Part shown: positions 25,713-29,118 of the stretch, piece after piece
Layout: every line of letters begins with the position of its first letter
How positions within the stretch are numbered: the stretch's first letter is position 1
Source of the DNA: Chrysochromulina parva
Taxonomy: Eukaryota; Haptophyta; Prymnesiales; Chrysochromulinaceae
Assembly (NCBI GenBank): GCA_002887195.1
Contig: PJAB01000346.1
Coordinates: forward strand, 1-29,118
Direction: 5' to 3'
Length of the DNA stretch: 29,118 nucleotides
Notes under the pieces: generated by a model
Databases searched by the model: none
The model's input: the letters and a program-made list of their open reading frames with translations, nothing else
Told to the model about the DNA's origin: nothing
Position numbers and translations under genes: made by a program

Positions 25713-28700
25713 ATGGGCGATTTCACTTCTTCGCACTCGTTCGCCCGCCCAAAGGCGCAGCGCGGCAAGTTCCTTCCCGGGGGCCGCTCCCTCGTGGCCC
25801 ATCAGAACACTGCCCCGGCCACGGGTAAATCGGCTCCATTTGCGTGGGCCTCTCCGGCCAAGCCGCAGCCTCCGCGCGCGCCAGTGGAGGTGCTGCCGCC
25901 GCAACCGGCCTTCGACGATATGGAGGACGACGAAGAGGTCATCGTCGAGGATCCAACACCGTTAGCAGAACAGCGTACCGAGGAATATCCCCTTGCACCC
26001 CGAGCACCGCCGCCTGAGCCCCCGCTAGCCGAGGCTGAGGTGCGCGCTGCAGCACCTGCGCCAGCCGCGCCCGAGGCTGCAGCGCCGGTCGCCCCCGTGG
26101 CCGCAGCGCCCATCGCCCCAGCTGCTGCTGCTCCAGTCGAGCGCGCAGCTGCCGGACTGCGCAGTGCCCCAGCACCGACAGCGGCCGCGTCCGCCGCGCC
26201 CTTTGCCGGAGGTGCGTGGGAGCCCTCCCCCGTCAAGCGTGTCCGAGGCGGCCGCGGCGGCGGCGAGGCGGCGGCCGGCCGGCCGGCGGTGCACGAGCTT
26301 CCAGCCGCCGGGTGCCGCACTCGCGCTGGCGTGAGCTCCGCACCGGAGCCCACGGAGATCTCGAGCTCGACCACGCAGATCTCGAGCTCGACCACGGAGA
26401 TCTCGAGCTCGACCACGCAGATCTCGAGCTCGACTGAGGCGACGACGGCCGTGCAGTCAGCACTGGCCCTGCCTTCAACGGCGCAGCCAGTCCCGCTGGC
26501 ACGGCAGCACACGGCTGGACAGCCGACGGCCGCGCGCTTGGCCGCGGGTAAATCGGCCGCGGGCCGCGCGGCAGCTGAGCGCGCGAGCTCGTCGACCGTT
26601 GGCGGCAGCTGGTGGGGCGCGGCGCCAGAGGAGATCGCGGCGTTCACAGAGGCTCTGCGGGCGTCCGAACGGGCGCGCCTACCCACGCCGGCGCCCGCGA
26701 CGGCGCTGGGCGCACCTGCTCTGCCGGTCCGTTCCCGCGCTGCGGATGCGTTCGCGGCGTCCCTCAGCTTCGCGCCGCCCTCCCCGGAGCTGACGAACCC
26801 GACGAACCCGGTGCGCTGTGTTGAGCGCGTCGCTCCGGAGCTGACGAACCCGACGAACCCGGCGCGCTGTGTTGAGCGCGCCGCTCCGTGCCTTGCCTTC
26901 GTGGAGGTGGCCGCGTCGTCGGCGCCCACGTCGGCGCCCAGTACGGCGCCCACTGTCCCTGCGGCGGCGGCGCGCGCGCTGCCCAGTACGGCGCCCACGT
27001 CGCTGCCCAGTACGGCGCCCACAGTGCCTGCGGCGGCGCGCGCGCTGCTCCTCCGACTCGTAGAGCCGAGCGCGGCCGCGGTGCTCGCCGCGTGCGACGG
27101 CGACGAGCCGAGCGTAGCGGTGGTTCGCACCACGCTGCTGGGCCAGCAATGGCCGTCGGCATGGGTGCATGCGGTTTCGTCACCGCTGTGCGAGGCGCTG
27201 CTCAGTGGCGCGACGCTCGGCGAGGCGCTGATGACGATGGCCATCGGCTGTGGGGACGGGGAGGCGCTGACGACGATGGCCGCTGGTGCGTGGTCGACGA
27301 ACCCGACGAAACCGGTGCGCTGTGTTGAGCGCGGCGCTCCGGAGGCGATGGGCGCTGAGGCGATGCCTACGCAGCCCGCGCCGGTGCCGGCAACGAGATC
27401 CTCGGAGGCATTGGACGAGATGACGATCTCCGCCTCGGAGGCCTTGGACGAGATCGATCGAGATCGAGATCGATCGAGCTCGATCGAGCTTCATGAGGTC
27501 TTCGTGCGCGACTATGACGACGACGACAGCGCCACTGTCCCCACAGCCGACGTCCCCACATCGCCACTTCCCCACAGCGCCTCCGTCCCCACAGCCGACG
27601 ACGCGGATGACGCGGGCGACGCGGGTGCGGGCGCGGGCATGATGGTCAGCCGCCTGAGCACAAAGGCGCTCATTGCAGGCTTGCTTTCCCCACAGATGCC
27701 CGCCGGGCTGCCCGCTCCGGCGCTGCCGACGCCGGCGGTGGTGCACGAGGCCGAGGCTTGGGTGGTGGAGTCACCCGTGCAGCTCAAGCCCCGCAAGCCC
27801 AAGACGGCGCGCGTGCCGCGGGAGGCGCCCACGACGGCGCGCACGACGCCGCTCGCGCCGCAGGAGGCGCCCACGACGGCGCGCCGGTCCGACGAGGTGC
27901 CCGGGACGGCGCCGCTCGCGCTCGCTGCGTGCGCGCTCGGCTCGGCGCTCGGCTCGGCGCTCAGCGTCGCCGACGTGGCGGCGGCGGAGCAGGCAGCGGA
28001 GGCGGAGGCCAAGGCCAAGGAGGTCGAGGCGCGCGCGGCGGCGCAGGCGGCGGAGGCGGCGCAGGCGGCCGCGCGCTTAGCCGCTGCGGCGTGCGAGGCC
28101 AAGGAGGTCGAGGCGGCGCGTGCGGCCGTCGTGGCCAAGGAGGCCCGCTGGCTCGAAAAGGCCGCCAAGGAGGCGGCGAGGCAACGGGCGGCCACGGCGG
28201 CGGCGGAGGCGCTCGCGGCGGCGGAGGCGTACGTGGCGGCGACGGAGGCCTCCGCCGCCGCCGCGGCAGAGGCGAAGGCGGCGGCCGAGGCCATGGCCAT
28301 CGCCAAGGAAGCCTCAGCGGCCGCGACGCAGGCGATGGCGGCGCGGGCGGCGGCAGCCGAGATGATCGTCGCGCGGGCGACCGAGGCCAAGGCGGCGGCC
28401 GTCGCCCGGGCGGCGGCCGTGCCGGAGCGTGCGGCGCTCAAACTTGCCGAGATCCAAGCTGCCGTGCGGAGCTCGCAATCTCGCGAGAGCCAAGCTCGCG
28501 TCCCCTTGGCTGTGGCCAACCGCGCGGTGCCCATCCTCGGAGGCGCCCAACACGGCGCCCAGCACGGCGCCCATCACGGCGCCCGGACGCCGGCCAAGGC
28601 CGTGCCGCCGCCGGCCGGCGCAAAGACCCCATCCAAGGGCACGGCGACGGTGCCCAACACGGCGCCCAGTGCGGTGCCCAACATGGCGCCCATGACGCCC

Positions 28701-28964
28701 GCGAAGACGCCCGCCAAGACGCCCGCGACGACGCCCGCCCGAGGCGCGCTCGTGCCACCGGCGCTCGATCTCCCCGGATCTCCCTCGAGCAGCCCGCCTC
28801 GCGCGCCGCCGGTTGTGGCTGTGACCCCAGGCGGGCGGGCCTGGGTGTTCGATGGTGCCCAGGACGGCGCCGACCAGGGCGTCGCGGCGAGCACGGCGCC
28901 GCTCTCGGCGCACAAGACCCCTGCAAAGACACCGGGCACCCGGGGAGTAGTCTGGGTGGCATGA
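25713..28964 (+). CDS. Large disordered, Ala-rich coiled-coil protein
   Basis: 1083 residues in one exon, bounded by ATG and TGA. No known domain is recognised. Seen in order: a Phe/Arg/Pro-containing N-terminus; an acidic patch (FDDMEDDEEVIVED); Ala/Pro-rich linkers; heptapeptide repeats EISSSTT and QISSSTT (near 215-240); three copies of LTNPTNPVRCVER-like units (365-395, 530-545); a long Ala/Glu/Lys helix-forming stretch (about 750-920, AAEAEAKAKEVEARAAAQAAEA type); and a basic C-terminus with KTPAKTPATTPAR-type TPxK repeats (about 965-1083) resembling CDK-type phosphorylation sites. Such layouts occur in cytoskeletal or chromatin scaffold proteins, but that is only a guess. The opposite strand is also open over long stretches because of the composition. 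Confidence 0.6.
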   Translation: MGDFTSSHSFARPKAQRGKFLPGGRSLVAHQNTAPATGKSAPFAWASPAKPQPPRAPVEVLPPQPAFDDMEDDEEVIVEDPTPLAEQRTEEYPLAPRAPPPEPPLAEAEVRAAAPAPAAPEAAAPVAPVAAAPIAPAAAAPVERAAAGLRSAPAPTAAASAAPFAGGAWEPSPVKRVRGGRGGGEAAAGRPAVHELPAAGCRTRAGVSSAPEPTEISSSTTQISSSTTEISSSTTQISSSTEATTAVQSALALPSTAQPVPLARQHTAGQPTAARLAAGKSAAGRAAAERASSSTVGGSWWGAAPEEIAAFTEALRASERARLPTPAPATALGAPALPVRSRAADAFAASLSFAPPSPELTNPTNPVRCVERVAPELTNPTNPARCVERAAPCLAFVEVAASSAPTSAPSTAPTVPAAAARALPSTAPTSLPSTAPTVPAAARALLLRLVEPSAAAVLAACDGDEPSVAVVRTTLLGQQWPSAWVHAVSSPLCEALLSGATLGEALMTMAIGCGDGEALTTMAAGAWSTNPTKPVRCVERGAPEAMGAEAMPTQPAPVPATRSSEALDEMTISASEALDEIDRDRDRSSSIELHEVFVRDYDDDDSATVPTADVPTSPLPHSASVPTADDADDAGDAGAGAGMMVSRLSTKALIAGLLSPQMPAGLPAPALPTPAVVHEAEAWVVESPVQLKPRKPKTARVPREAPTTARTTPLAPQEAPTTARRSDEVPGTAPLALAACALGSALGSALSVADVAAAEQAAEAEAKAKEVEARAAAQAAEAAQAAARLAAAACEAKEVEAARAAVVAKEARWLEKAAKEAARQRAATAAAEALAAAEAYVAATEASAAAAAEAKAAAEAMAIAKEASAAATQAMAARAAAAEMIVARATEAKAAAVARAAAVPERAALKLAEIQAAVRSSQSRESQARVPLAVANRAVPILGGAQHGAQHGAHHGARTPAKAVPPPAGAKTPSKGTATVPNTAPSAVPNMAPMTPAKTPAKTPATTPARGALVPPALDLPGSPSSSPPRAPPVVAVTPGGRAWVFDGAQDGADQGVAASTAPLSAHKTPAKTPGTRGVVWVA
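26356..26440 (+). repeat. 21-bp coding repeat GAGATCTCGAGCTCGACCACG
   Basis: Four tandem units encode (E/Q)ISSSTT heptads inside the large Ala-rich protein. Each unit is rich in palindromic sites (AGATCT, CTCGAG, GAGCTC). Confidence 0.85.
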
Positions 28965-29118
28965 GGCATGCATCCGGTGGCGTGAGGCATGCATCCGTTG
29001 GCGTGAGGCCAGAGGGAGTTCCCCACAGCGTGAGGCATGCATCCGGTGGCGTGAGGCCAGAGGGAGTTCCCCACAGCGTGAGGCATGCATCCGGTGGCGT
29101 GAGGCCAGAGGGAGTTCC
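28965..29118. repeat. 48-bp tandem repeat at the window end
   Basis: About three units containing GTGAGGCATGCATCCGGTGG, then GGCCAGAGGGAGTTCCCCAC, running off the window. The part at 28965-28990 is a partial extra unit. The unit combines GCATGCAT with TTCCCCACAG, two elements also present in the introner-like core and its acceptor. It lies immediately after the stop of the large Ala-rich ORF. Confidence 0.85.

Noticed and set aside
25802..27244. 480-residue minus-strand ORF
   Set aside because: Complement of the Ala/Ser-rich 1083-residue ORF. The + strand was preferred for its intact ATG-to-stop length, acidic and TPxK segments; some doubt remains.

Overview
The window is nuclear DNA of a GC-rich, intron-bearing eukaryote. 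It carries spliceosomal introns, a DExH RNA helicase, a CHIP-type ubiquitin ligase, a TRM13 tRNA methyltransferase, EF-hand proteins and a PC-esterase. One protein starts with a signal peptide ending in an ATAF motif, as in plastid proteins of algae with a red secondary plastid. Together with the GC content, Ala/Pro-rich proteins and intron-rich genes this suggests a haptophyte or similar alga; the lineage is inference. No prokaryotic operon, ribosome-binding site, CRISPR array, tRNA or rRNA was seen.

Layout: 1-722 is the 3' part of an Ala/Glu-rich repeat ORF (+). 1366-11318 (-) is one DHX29/DHX57-like helicase gene. I could resolve it into 23 exons whose phases all agree, giving about 2100 residues. 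11561-17448 (-) is a three-exon gene of 1844 residues joining EF-hands, an XK-related membrane domain and about 100 decapeptide repeats. 18730-19672 (+) is a two-exon EF-hand gene, with a decayed copy of its 3' end upstream. 20521-21450 (-) is CHIP/STUB1. 21573-23144 (-) is TRM13. 23394-24695 (+) is a PC-esterase/TBL-like protein. 24901-25596 (-) is a plastid-targeted coiled-coil protein. 25713-28964 (+) is a 1083-residue disordered and Ala-rich coiled-coil protein. A 48-bp tandem repeat closes the window.

The most striking content is in the introns. Many consist of about 10-nt units carrying CTGAT or CTGAC (branch-site-like) on the sense strand of the host gene. At least twelve helicase introns contain a near-exact copy (14-49 nt) of the neighbouring exon end, often spaced by exactly the intron length. 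Four share a core containing CAAGCGCTCACCACGGCG, and another copy lies between CHIP and TRM13 in opposite orientation. This looks like recent intron gain or expansion by tandem duplication plus an introner-like insert. The genes do not form one pathway; the shared theme is this intron and repeat dynamics.
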